Shown: piece by piece, positions 1-10,189 of the stretch | How the letters are laid out: each line of letters begins with the position of its first letter | Numbering within the stretch: the first letter of the stretch is position 1 | NCBI GenBank assembly: GCA_018398585.1 | Contig: JAGTTD010000011.1 | Location: 10,459,846 to 10,523,845 of the forward strand | Direction: 5' to 3' | From: Simmondsia chinensis | Lineage: Eukaryota; Streptophyta; Magnoliopsida; Caryophyllales; Simmondsiaceae | Length of the DNA stretch: 64,000 nt | Position numbers and translations under genes: made by a program | The notes under the pieces: model-generated | The model's input: the letters and a program-made list of their open reading frames with translations, nothing else | Databases searched by the model: none | What the model was told of the DNA's origin: nothing

Positions 1-1500
1 TCATTTATAACTCATTTTTACATTGGTGGACGTTTTATGCAGCCAAAATTGTATAAAATCACTTCTAACTCCAATTTTTGTAAAATCACTTATATCTCCA
101 ATTTTTACACTTGTGGGGGTTTTACGTAGCCCCCATTATATAAAGTCACTTATAACTCCAATTTTTACACTTGTGGTATTTTACGTAGCACCCAGTTTAT
201 AAAATCACTTATAACTCAAATTGTTACACCGGTGGGCGTCTTACGTAGCCCCCAGTGTATAAAATCACTAATAACTCAAATTTTTACACCGGTGGGCATT
301 TGACGTAGCCTCTAATTAATAAAATCACTCATATCTCCAATTTTTATACTGGTGGGTGTTTTACGCAGCCCTTACTCTGTTGGGCGATTTACGTAGCCCC
401 TAGTGTATAAAATCACTTATAACTCCAATTTTAAACTGGTGGACATTTCACATAGTACCCAGTGTATAAAATCACTTATAACTCAAATTTGTACACTGGT
501 GGGCGTCTTACGTAGCCTCCCCATGTGTAAAATTACTTATATATCCTATTTTACACTGGTGGGCATTTTTCGTAGCCCTAGTGTATAAAATCACTTATAA
601 CTCTAAATTTTATAAAATCACTTATAACTCCAATTTTTGGTGGGCGTTTTACGTAGCCCCTAGTGTATAAAATCCCTTTTGTATCCAATTTTTACATTGG
701 TGAGCGTTTTGCGCAACGTCTAGTGTACAGAATCATTTATAACTCAAATTTTTACACTAGTGGGCGCTTTATGTAGCCCTCAGTGTATAAAATCGCTTAT
801 AACTATATTTTTTTGTAAAATCACTTATAACTCTAAATTTTACACTGGTGGCCGTTTTGCATGGCTCGCAGTGTATAAAATGACTTATAACTCCAATTTT
901 TGTACTAGTGGGCGTCTTATGTAGCCTCCAGTGTATAAAATCACTTATATCTCCAACTTTTAAACTGGTGGGCGTTTCACGTAGCTCCTAATGTATAAAA
1001 TTGCTTATCACTCCAATTTTTATAAGATCACTTGTAAATCCAAATTTTACCCTTGTGGGCGTTTTACGCCACCTTCAGTGTATAAAATCACTTATAACTC
1101 AGATTTTTATAAAATTTCTTATATCTCCAAGTTTTACACTGTTGGGCGTTTTACGTAATGTAAAAAATCACTTATAAATCCAGTTTTTTTAAAAATCACT
1201 TATAACTTCAATTTTTACACTGGTTAGCGTTTTACGTAGCCCCATGTATATAAAATCACTTATAATTGATATTTTTACCCTAGTGGGTGTTTTACGTAGC
1301 CCACCGTATATAAAATCACTTATAACTCCAATTTTTATAAAATCACTTATATCTCCAATTTTTACACAGGCTGGTATTTTATGTAACCGCAGTGTATAAA
1401 ATCATTTATAACTCAAATTCTTACACTGGTGGGCATTCTACATAACCTCCAATGTATAAAATCACTTTTAACTCTAATTTTAATAAAATCACTTGTAACT
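1..1500. repeat. 60-bp tandem satellite array
   Basis: Roughly two dozen head-to-tail copies of a monomer of about 60 bp fill this stretch and run off the left edge of the window. Each copy combines a block close to TAAAATCACTTATAACTCC with a block close to GTGGGCGTTTTACGTAGCCC. Some monomers are shortened, so that two AAATCACTTATAACT blocks follow each other (for example near 590-630 and 1320-1350). Copies differ by scattered substitutions, so the array is not freshly amplified. Short open frames inside are by-products of the repeat. It lies on the 3' side of the minus-strand Tat element to the right, a region where Tat-lineage elements are known to carry tandem repeats; that link is inferred. 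Confidence 0.93.
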
Positions 1501-2028
1501 CTAATTTTACATTGGTGCTATTTTTATACCCATATAAATTACATTATTTTTTTCCTATTCTTTTGCCTTTGTTTTTTTTCTCCTTCCCTGTTTTCCCTTC
1601 TTTTTTTCTTTTTCTTTCTTCTTCCCCGTTTTGTCTTCTCCTTCTCCCTCGTTTTACTTTCTTCTTTCTCAAGCTTCCTTTCACTCCTCTACATGTTGGT
1701 TACTAGCTCATTTTTGAACCATTTTCTATTGTTTTCATCTAGTTTCGGCATTAGGTATGGTGTTTCTTATCCTTTTTGCCGTAATTTCGTAGGAGTGGAT
1801 GGGACTCTTATTTGCATGTTGAAATGGAAGTGGTTGGCTGCGATTTTTGGTGATTTTTGTGTGGATAGAGCTTTAGTTCAAGTTCTAATTTTGATTCTAA
1901 CTTAGTTTGACTAAAAACTTCACAGAGGAATTTGTCCTTTGCGTATACTGTTGTTTTGCTTATTTTAACGAGTTATACCTGTTTTGTTCTTGTCGTGTTA
2001 GCTTGTTGGTACTAATATCTTGGTTTAC
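1501..2028. other. Pyrimidine-rich non-coding stretch
   Basis: After the satellite the plus strand becomes very rich in T and C, especially 1540-1690. A 158-codon open frame crosses it, but its product is a run of Leu, Phe and Ser typical of low-complexity DNA, and I see no domain in it. From about 1750 to 2028 the sequence is ordinary AT-rich DNA without recognisable features. It may belong to the 3' untranslated region of the neighbouring Tat element. Confidence 0.6.
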
Positions 2029-2375
2029 ATGACCTTAGTTAAAACGTAACTTTTCACTTTGCTCCGTTTGTCCTAATGTAACGTGTGCCCTTCTGTGTCG
2101 ATTTGCGGATGTTAACAACTTTTGTTTACATGACCTTGATTAAAACGTAACTTGTCACTTTGCTTTGTTTGTCCTAATGTAACGTGTGCCCTTCTTTGGT
2201 CAACTGTGTTGATTTGCGGATGTTAACAACTTTAGTTTATATGACCTTGATTAAAACGTAACTTGTCATTGTGCTTCGTTTGTCCTAATGTAACGTGTGC
2301 CCTTCTTTGGTGAACTGTGCTGATTTGCGGATGTCAACAACTTTAGCTTACATGACCTTGATTAAAACGTAACTT
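2029..2375. repeat. Short tandem repeat, units of 101-111 bp
   Basis: Four units begin with ATGACCTT at 2029, 2130, 2241 and 2352, giving spacings of 101, 111 and 111 bp. Each contains TTAAAACGTAACTT and TCCTAATGTAACGTGTGCCC; the last unit is cut off after about 25 bp. The first unit lacks a short segment (TTTGGTCAACTG type) present in the later ones, which explains the shorter spacing. The units are unrelated to the 60-bp satellite. Confidence 0.9.
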
Positions 2376-2613
2376 GCTTTCCTGAATAAAGACGCACTTT
2401 TTTCTGTTGTGGTTAACATGGCTTTATTTGTGAAAATGAGTTCAGGTGCAACAGCTATAATTCCTCCTACTATCTGCGTGTTCTAGGTAATCCCGCAATT
2501 CCCGGTAGGCTAGAGGATATATTATCTCATGTGAACCAGGGAGCGGTTACTGCATTGCCTATATCTTCTTTGTGTACCTAGAGGGAGAAGCGTTGTCTCC
2601 ATTCGCTTACGCG

Positions 2614-2616
<3 letters not shown>

Positions 2617-2653
<37 letters not shown>
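2617..2653. repeat. (AC)n microsatellite
   Basis: A pure run of AC dinucleotides of about 18 units. The surrounding 2376-2715 is otherwise unremarkable non-coding DNA in which I see nothing further. Confidence 0.97.
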
Positions 2654-2655
<2 letters not shown>

Positions 2656-3842
2656 AATATAAAAATATATTGATTTATATTGTACTTATTAGGGTAATTT
2701 TAATGCAGATAAAAAAAATGGTTTAGGGTAGAAGTAAGACTCGAAGTGCGAGTCGAGGGGATCAAGCTGATAATCGACCCTCCACCTCTGACCCCGCATC
2801 TAACCATGCTTCCATAGTTATAACCTTTAATGAAGCTAGAATACTAACCCAATTCCCACATATTGTGGACGTTAAACCTTTTAAGTAGTTTACCCAGTGT
2901 TATTCGAGCGAAGAAGGGATTGCCTTCTTAGAAAAAAAATATTATTTTCCTCCGGAGTATGAAATATGGGCTCCTAAGGAGAATGATATTTTATTATCCC
3001 CGCTGGCATAACTGTTTTGCTGTAAGGTTGGAATCTTTGAGTGCCGAACTTAGGTTTCCACTCCCACCCTTTGTATCTAATCTGTTGGAGCAGTATACCA
3101 TGTGTCTCGGTCAAGTGACCCCTAACGGTTTCTAGAATGTATATGGATTTTTAATTACTTGTTTTATTAAGGGTTTTCAAGTTTTTGATAGGGCTTTTGA
3201 CTATTTGTTTAAAGTTAGAAAGAGCCGAAGCACCTTTTCTTTGGAAAGTGGTGGAGCTTGTCATTTTGTTGAGGATAATCCCTCCAACCTTAAGAATTGG
3301 TTGAACAAGTTTATACGGGTTCGACCGCCTGCTCTTCCTAGGTACCCTATGGTGTGGCACACATTAACTCGTGCCCTTCAACCACACCTGGAAGAGTTGG
3401 CTCCGGAAGACTGGGCTGTCATCAATTATTTTGGGGAGAATTCTGACAGGGATCGTTTTATAGCTACTCGTGCACTTCTTAAGAAGGAGATAGTGCTCGT
3501 GAAGGCTAGGCTTAGCGAGAAACCCTTTTTAGGTATGTGTACCTCAAATTTTTGGCCTTTTATATTGTGTAATTTTATTTTTCTTATGTGGTAGTGAGTG
3601 TTTATCGTTTCTAACTTTTGCTGTAACTTCTCTCATTAATGCAGCTAAGGAAGTTGACAATTTAGATATTGTACATTATTTGGTTTCGGATTCACCTCCA
3701 GGTAGCTCTAAACAGACTGACATGGGCGCCTTCGCCGAGCCATCGATGTAGTCTCCTCCCGTGGGTCTTTCTCTTCCCATCACACAGCAGGTTTCTGAGA
3801 GTGAAGGTTCTGTACGCCATTGTGTGCGTAGTGGCATTGGTT

Positions 3843-3980
3843 CTACCTCCTATTTTTTATGAAGAGAATGAATCTTTTTATCGAAGGATCAGAAAAAAAT
3901 GGTTTCGGATCTCCAGCGGGAATTATTTGGAAGATACTAAAAAAAAATAGTGGTATTGGCTAGCAACAAAATAATGGAGG
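3843..3980 (+). pseudogene. Plastid-derived ycf2 fragment (NUPT)
   Basis: One frame from 3843 reads [20 protein letters not shown] and continues with RISSGN and [11 protein letters not shown]. This agrees with an internal segment of the plastid Ycf2 protein, the large FtsH-related ATPase-like protein essential in chloroplasts. The frame is open for about 46 codons but has no start or stop of its own, so it is a dead fragment. It abuts a psbH fragment in the opposite orientation at about 3979-3982. In plastid genomes ycf2 lies in the inverted repeat and psbH in the large single-copy region, so the two were not neighbours before insertion. Recognition is by memory of the Ycf2 sequence. Confidence 0.85.
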
Positions 3981-3981
3981 A

Positions 3982-4215
3982 AAATTTCATCCAGTAAAAC
4001 ATAAGAATTGTAAATCTCTAAAATAATAGATAGGAATATTGCAAATAAAGCCATTGCGACTCCCATCAAAGGAGTAGTTCCCCATCCACGAGCTACTTTA
4101 CCATATTCTGAATTCAATGGTTTCAATAAAGCCCCTACAGTAGTTTTTCTTGGATGAGATCTAGAACTACCCTCAACGGTTTGTGTAGCCATAAATCCGA
4201 TTGTATTCATTGACT
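3982..4215 (-). pseudogene. Plastid-derived psbH copy (NUPT)
   Basis: From ATG at 4192 the minus strand reads [12 protein letters not shown], then [27 protein letters not shown] and IILEIYNS. This is the photosystem II 10-kDa phosphoprotein PsbH almost complete, including its single membrane helix. The last few codons after VLLD are lost at the junction with the ycf2 piece, so the frame runs on into foreign sequence. Differences from the usual protein include Arg for Pro before GWGTTP and Tyr in place of the second Ser of IYNSS. At least about 15 bp upstream of the start probably also come from the plastid. It cannot function here: it has a plastid promoter context and no transit peptide. Confidence 0.94.
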
Positions 4216-5260
4216 CGCACCTTTAAGAGAGGAACGTTCGCACGCATTCTGAATCAATACAAAACCTTACTATTCTGGATTCACCTGCCGTTTTTCATTT
4301 ACCACCACCTTCCTCTACTCCTCCCGTGAGAGATTTTGCCGCGGTTGAGACCTCAACAGGTGATAGAGATACTTCTACCTTCTCTCGTCCCATAACAGAT
4401 TTTGAGTCCTAATTCAGAGTTCTTGAGGATCTCTCACCTTCCGGGACCATTCGTCTCAGAGTTCCTTTACTGTGTCAGAGGTGATAACTTGCGTCTGCCT
4501 TCCATACTCCTTTTTTTTTTTTGCTTTATTACTTATTTTGTGTGCACTTGCGTGGTTTTTCTTTTGCAGCATATGGGCGTCTTGGGTTATTTGTGTTAGG
4601 TGGCCATGTCCTATGCAAATGCCACGACTCGCTATCAAAGCCTTCAGGAAGAATTTCAGGCATTTCGAAGTGCATCTTTGCAGCCACATTTGGGCTGACA
4701 ATTGTCATAATAAGGACGCACAGATTAATGACCTTCGGGCTGCGCTACTTTGGGCTCCTCAAGAGGCCATTTCTATAAGTCCTATTCTGAATTTTAGATT
4801 GCGCAGAGTGATTCTTATTGGGTAGGCATGGATTCAGCCTTTGCTCGTCTACCCAGAAGCTATGCAAGGGCGGTCCTAACTTCACTATGCCCATGATAGA
4901 CTCTTTAATTTCTCAAATTACTGTTGAGATCAATGAAGAGCTATCTCGAAGGGATGCTTCTCCTTTAGCTAGAGTTAATGCTCATTCACAAGCATACGTT
5001 TCATAATGTTGTAGTTCTTTTCTATTCTCTCTTACTCTTCTGTTGGCAATGTGATGGTTTTACTGACTGTAGGATGGACGAATATAGGTGGTTGTAACTT
5101 TGTATAGCCGTATGTTGGAACGTCTGTATGTCACAAAGGGTGATTGTACTGTTGTTTTGCGAATGGATATGCATGGTTTTGTACTTAATTAGCTGTTGAT
5201 GAGTGAGAAAATATGGTTTGATGTTACCTTTAACATGTTTGAATGTATAGTTGTGCCTTT

Positions 5261-5985
5261 AACTGGTGTATGATAGCATCTTTTTAACAGGTGAAGGGTT
5301 GTATCCTTAATTGGCAACATATAGTTGCACCATTAACAGGTGTATGATAGCATCTTTTTAACAGGTGAAGGGTTGTATCCTTAATTGACAACATATAGTT
5401 GCACCATTAACAGGTGTATGATAGCATTCTTTAATAGGTGATAATATGTAATTGTACCCTTAACAGGCGAATGGTTGTATCTTTATTTGGCCACACATCG
5501 TTGTACCATTAACATGTGAATGATTGTATCTTTAATAGATGATAATATGTAATTTCACCCTTAACAGGTGAATGATTGTATTTGTAATAGATAATGGTTG
5601 CACCTTTAACAGGTAAAAGATTGCACCTTTAATAGGTGAAAATATGCAGTTGCACCCTTGACATGTGAATAGTTGCACCTTTAATAGGTGAAAATATGTA
5701 GTTGCACCCTTAATAGGTGAATGATTGCACCCTTAATAGGTGAATGGTTGCACCTTTAATAGGTAAAAATATATAGTTGCACCCTTAACAGGTGTATGAC
5801 TGTACCCCTAATAGGTGAATAGTTGCACTTTTAATAGGTGAAAATATGTAGTTGCACCCTTAATAGGTGAATGATTGCACTTTTAATAGGTGAATGGTTG
5901 CACCTTTAATAGGTAAAAATATATAGGTGTATGATTGCACCTAATATGTGAATAGTTGCACCTCTAATAGGTGAAAATATATAGT
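5261..5985. repeat. Minisatellite of about 22-26 bp with a 74-bp higher-order unit
   Basis: The basic unit resembles GTTGCACCTTTAATAGGTGA, with the variants AACAGGTG and AATAGGTG, and is repeated some thirty times with a spacer of varied length. At about 5289-5425 two nearly identical units of about 74 bp follow each other, each made of three basic units. Later copies near 5630-5900 form another pattern containing AAAATATGTAGTTGCACCC. The preceding 5007-5260 and the following 5986-6235 hold no feature I can recognise. The position, between integrase and the presumed 3' end of a Tat element, is one where plant elements often breed tandem repeats. Confidence 0.92.
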
Positions 5986-6235
5986 TGTATCTCTCCACTC
6001 TTTCATTTTACTGATTATGGCTTTATTTACTTGTAATGCAAAAAGCGCACAATATCTACCCACTTAAATTTAATCCTTAACACCAATGAAAAGAGAAAAC
6101 TCTTATGCTTTACATAACTGCTGTTGCATTTATTCAACATTTGTTTACAAATGTACAAGACCGCTAACGTACGATTATACAAAAAGAAAGATCATTACAC
6201 GCTTAAAAACAAAAGATGCTGCATAGTTATAGATA

Positions 6236-7545
6236 GTACTTTCTGAGGTTCTGCGCATTCCAGCTTCTGGATATTTCAGTTCCATTGAGGTGGCATAATT
6301 GATAACTCTTCTCTCTTAGGACTCGGATTATTTTGTAAGGACCCTCCTAGTTATGTGCAAGTTTTCCAAACTCCATGCTCTTTCCCGCAGCTTCTATATG
6401 TTTTAAAACAAAATTGCCTACTTGAAATTGTCGTGGTTTGACTTTATGGTTAAAATATCTTGCCATTGCTTGTTTCCATGCCACCATGCGCAGTAAGGCC
6501 TCAGATCGGACTTCTTCTACTAAATCCAAAGAATTTGCCATTAGGGAAGCATTTTCTTTTGGATGCTAGTATTTTACACGAAATATAGGGTTATGTACTT
6601 CTATTGACAGGATAGCTTCTGCCCTGTACGTGAACATAAAAGGGGTTTCTCCAGTTGCCCTATTTGCGGTGGTTCGGTTAGACCATAGTATACTGGGCAG
6701 CACTTCAACCCATAAGCCTTTTGCTTTGTCTAACCTTCTCTTAATGCCTTTTAGTATTTCCTTGTTAGGTGCCTCGATCCGCCCTTTACTTTGTGGATGA
6801 GCTATTGCAGAGAAATGAAGACTGATGCCAACTTCTTTGCAATACGTTTGAAACCTTATTGAGCTAAACTGGGATCCATTATTTGCCACAAGTATTTCGG
6901 GCACCCAGAATTGGGTAATAATGTTTTTCCAAAGGAAGCGTTGTGCCGCCTGGTCTGTTATCTTTGCCACTGGCTCTGATTCGACCCATTTAGTGAAGTA
7001 ATCAATAGCTGCTATCACGAATTTTCTTTATCCAGAGGCTATGGGAAAGGCACCTAATGTATCGATTTCCCATTGCGCAAAAGGTGGTGGGTTGATCAAA
7101 GTCCGTAAAGTTGTGGGACGCGCATGGTAGACTGGGGAAAATTTTTGGCAGGCTTTACAATGATGTACCAAGTCCTTAGCATCTTTTTTTAAAGTAGGCC
7201 AAAAATATCCTGCTCGTAGAGTTCTATTCGCAAGCGCATGTTCTATTATATGCCCTCCACATTCGACTTCATGGATCTCTTCTAGGATCTCGTGCCCTTT
7301 GTCTGATTCCACACATTTGAGTAGGGGATGAGAGTGAGACCGCTCATAAAGCTGATTCTCTATAAGCACAAATTGAGAAGCCTGGAATCTTAACTTCCTA
7401 GCTTCAAGAGGATCCGAAGGTAGTTTTGCATGGCGAAGATATTCAATCACGTGTTGAGTCCAACTGTGTGGCATTCTAAGGTAATGTACTCTCTTCACGA
7501 ACTCCCGTGTGGAATCTTGGGGATATATTTGTTTGATCATTACCT
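6236..7545 (-). pseudogene. Tat-1 integrase
   Basis: Three frames cover the domain. At 7540-7028 lies the zinc-binding N-terminus with the HHCC pattern (His residues in ECGGHIIEHA, then HHCKACQ). At 7018-6566 lies the catalytic core, starting at AAIDYFTKWVE and containing HPQSKGRIEAPNKEI. At 6541-6347 lies the C-terminal part (MARYFNHKVKPRQFQVGNFV). The second acidic catalytic residue is lost: the usual DNG reads NNG in LVANNGSQFS. A single stop (codon TAA, near 7025) separates N-terminus from core, and another break separates core from C-terminus. The enzyme would insert cDNA into the host genome; this copy is dead. Confidence 0.92.
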
Positions 7546-7559
7546 AGGTGATTTCAGAA

Positions 7560-7960
7560 GCTGCTTGATGAGAGCTAGCTAGTTTGCTTAACTCGTCCGC
7601 TATATGATTATCATTCCTATCAATGTACTTCACTTCTATCTTTACAAAGTTTGTAGCTAATTCTTGAAATGTTTTAAGGTATCTAACCATGTTAGGCTCT
7701 TTAGCTTCGTATTCTCTATTTCCTAGCTAACTATTACTTGCAAATCATTGTAAATTCTTACGGACCGAGCTCTCGCTGTTTGTGCAAGATCGACTCCATA
7801 TGTTAGGACTTCATACTTAGTTTCATTATTGGTCAAGAGGTAGTGGAAACATAGGGCATAGCGATATGTCACCCCTTCTAGATCCCGAATGAAAATTCCG
7901 GCTCCCGAACCTTCCTGGCAAGAGGAACCGTCTACAAATATGATCCATACTGGGAATTTT
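7560..7960 (-). pseudogene. Tat-1 second (archaeal-type) RNase H
   Basis: The minus strand gives FVDGSSCQEGSGAGIFI, then LLTNNETKYEVLTYGVDLA and a later ELSKLASSHQA. This is the pattern of the extra RNase H that Tat-lineage elements carry between the normal RNase H and integrase. The Asp of VDGSS and the Glu of TKYE are present. A stop in the middle (about 7723) and another before 7545 break it. A linker (about 7961-8115) with Lys/Glu-rich residues connects it to the first RNase H. Confidence 0.85.
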
Positions 7961-8115
7961 TCTATTTTATTCAGCGTCTCGACAGTTGAATCTTCAATCT
8001 TTTCTTTCTTTTCCTTGGTAATATTCTTTGGTTTGGGACTTGGCTCTGCATCGAAATTGCATTCAGCAAAAAAGTTGGTCGAGGCTTGTGCTTTTATAGT
8101 AGTTCATGGTAGGTA

Positions 8116-9310
8116 ACGTAAATCATATTCTGACAACTCTACGGCCCATGCTAACGACTGACCCGAGCATTCTAACTTTGAGAATAGTTTTTTAACAGGC
8201 TAATCCCTTACTATACTTATAGTATGTGCATGAAAGCAAGGTCAAAGTTTCCTCGAGGCCATTATAATGGCAAACACCATTTTTTCTAATGGAGGACATC
8301 TTAATTCGACCTCCTTCAGCACCTGGCTGACAAAATACACTGGGTTCTATCCCTTCGAGCGATTGGCTACCAAAACTGTGGTAATGGTCTTATTTGTGGC
8401 TGCTAAGTACAAAATCAAGATCTCTCTTGGACTGGGTTTAGCCATAGAAGGAAGATGTGCAAGATGTTCTTTAACATGTTGGAAGGCATGTTCGCATTCC
8501 TCTTCCCGTAGCTGACTTCTTTTCTTTTGTAGCACTCGCAAGAACGGAAGCTCTTTCTCGGCAAACTTACTGATAAATCTATTGAGCAATGCTAACCGCC
8601 CTATAAGTCACTGTATATCGTTAATCTTTTTTGGAGTTCCCATTTCCTGATGGCTTTTATTTTTGCTGGATTAGCCTTGATCACCTGAGCACTGACGATG
8701 TAACCCAAAAATTTTCCCTCGGGTATGCTGAATGAACACTTGCTAGGGTTTGATATTCTGGCAAGGTTTGCAGAGTCTCTTGTAAGTCCTTTCCATGATT
8801 TTCTTTGGCGCGTGACTTGGCAATCATATCATCAACATAAACCTCCATATTACGTCCAATTTGTCTTGCAAATACCTTGTTAACTAACCGTTGATATATC
8901 GCACCTGCATTCTTTAGGCCAAAGGGCATTACTTTGTAACAATAGGTCCCCTCATTAGTAACAAATGATGTCTTCTCCTCATCTTGCAGATCCATTTTTA
9001 TTTGGTGGTAGCCCGAGAAGGTGTCCATGAAACTCAATAACTCATTTCTTACTTTGGAGTCTACTAGTTGGTCGATCTTGGGAAGGGGATAGGAGCCTTT
9101 TTGACAGAATTTATTTAGATCTGTACAATCGATACACATTCGCCAGGTTCCATTTGGTTTTGTTACCAACACTATATTAGCTAACCATTTGGGATATCTA
9201 ACCTCTCTTATAAACCCTGACCGCAACAGTTTGTTCACCTCTGTTTTGATGGCTTCCCCCCTTCAGCACAAAAGCTCCTTGTTTTGTTCTATAACAGAGG
9301 TCCCTGCTAG
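8116..9310 (-). pseudogene. Tat-1 reverse transcriptase and first RNase H
   Basis: The longest frame (9238-8681, 185 codons) covers the reverse transcriptase fingers and palm: GFIREVRYPKWLANIVLV, KPNGTWRMCIDCTDLN, MDTFSGYHQIKM, VMPFGLKNAGAIYQRL and the catalytic YVDDM at residues 134-138. All expected catalytic Asp residues are kept. The frame then shifts. At 8589-8347 follow the thumb and RNase H connection (AEKELPFLRVLQ, ATNKTITTVLVANRSKG), and the RNase H body continues to about 8210 with a further stop. It would copy element RNA into DNA in virus-like particles. Confidence 0.94.
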
Positions 9311-9319
9311 AACATTTAA

Positions 9320-10130
9320 TTTATGAACCATAACATCCGGATTAATTCCTGCCATCTCATCGGTGTTATATGCAAAGACATCTCGGTACTGCTTAAACAA
9401 CAAAGCAAACTCCTTTTTTTATCTCCTCTTGTAACCAATACCCCAATCTTACAGTTTTTCACTTCTGTACTTCTACCTCTTCTAAATTCCCAAGTCCTGG
9501 TCGGAATTTTCTTATTTGCTTTCCCTGGAAAGGCTAAATTCTCCTATGTCTACTCCGGATGAGACTTCACAGCCGTTATCTTTCAAAGAGACGTAATAGC
9601 ATTCACGAGCTACTTTTTTGTTTCCTCGAATGGCCGTTATTTCTCCGTTGTCCAATTCGAATTTTATTAAGAGGTGATAGGAAGAGATTACGGCCTGTAT
9701 GCAATTTAGGGCAGGTTGACCAAGTATTGCATTATAAGGGGAGGGTAGATCTATAATTAGGAATTCCATTCTAGTATTCTTGGTAGCCTTTTGTCATCGA
9801 AACACAACATTCATAGTAACGGCTCCTAATGGTTTAACTGCTTCCCCTGTGAAGCCTAACACAGGTAGTGAACTGTAGAAATGTCACTGTTTAACATTTT
9901 CATTTGCTCAAAAATTGGTAGAAAAGTACGTTCACCGCACTTCCTTGATCAACTAATACCTGGTACATGCAATATTGCCCTATTTCAAGGGTAATAACTA
10001 GAGGATCGTCATGTGGGACATAAACGCCACCCAAGTCTTCTTCATTAAAGGTGATTTCCAACAGGGGTTGGATTCTTTTAACCTGTTCTCTTTCCGGTTT
10101 GGATGAACAAAAGCTACTTGGATGCAAAGT
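9320..10130 (-). pseudogene. Tat-1 aspartic protease region
   Basis: The frame at 10127-9900 contains EEDLGGVYVPHDDPLVITL and then VDQGSAVNVLF, the retropepsin active-site motif with the catalytic Asp kept. At 9769-9512 follows FLIIDLPSPYNAILGQPALN, the conserved ILGRP-type second half, and VARECYYVSLK, typical of Tat polyproteins. A gap of about 130 bp with stops separates the two, so the frame is broken. The region 9320-9510 up to the reverse transcriptase is a poorly conserved linker. Confidence 0.9.
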
Positions 10131-10189
10131 TCAGGATATCATGGAGATCGTCTTTTTAAGTTGTTCTATCAATTCTCTTGGAGGTGCAG

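Larger units (their letters stand above)
2716..5006 (+). pseudogene. Antisense extra ORF of Tat-1, putative gypsy-type transposase domain
   Basis: Stitching frames gives a protein remnant opening with an Arg/Ser-rich start (from about 2727). A central block runs from about 3018 to 3535: AELRFPLPPFV, LGQVTPNGF, then FDYLFKVRKS and LKNWLNKFIRVRP. This order matches the plant domain called putative gypsy-type transposase. A Pro/Ser-rich linker and a helical, coiled-coil-like tail (about 4610-5006) follow. There are stops at 3133 and elsewhere and several frame changes, and plastid DNA interrupts the linker at about 3843-4215. A possible intron lies at about 3530-3645, where the frame breaks at GTATGT and resumes after a pyrimidine tract and GCAG. 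It faces the Tat-1 pol genes, as extra antisense ORFs of some Tat-lineage elements do. The domain name is from memory of the motif order and was not searched. Confidence 0.7.

Noticed and set aside
1429..1905. 158-codon open frame in the first 2 kb
   Set aside because: It starts in satellite DNA and crosses a pyrimidine-rich tract; the product is low-complexity Leu/Phe/Ser without any domain, so the open frame comes from base composition.
3669..3950. 93-codon plus-strand frame taken as a gene
   Set aside because: It is a chance fusion of the transposon ORF linker with the ycf2 plastid fragment, read across their junction.
9323..9562. Plus-strand frames opposite the Tat-1 pol genes (9323, 9559, 10051, 10221, 7889, 8267)
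   Set aside because: They are reverse-strand shadows of minus-strand gag-pol sequence and show no domain of their own.
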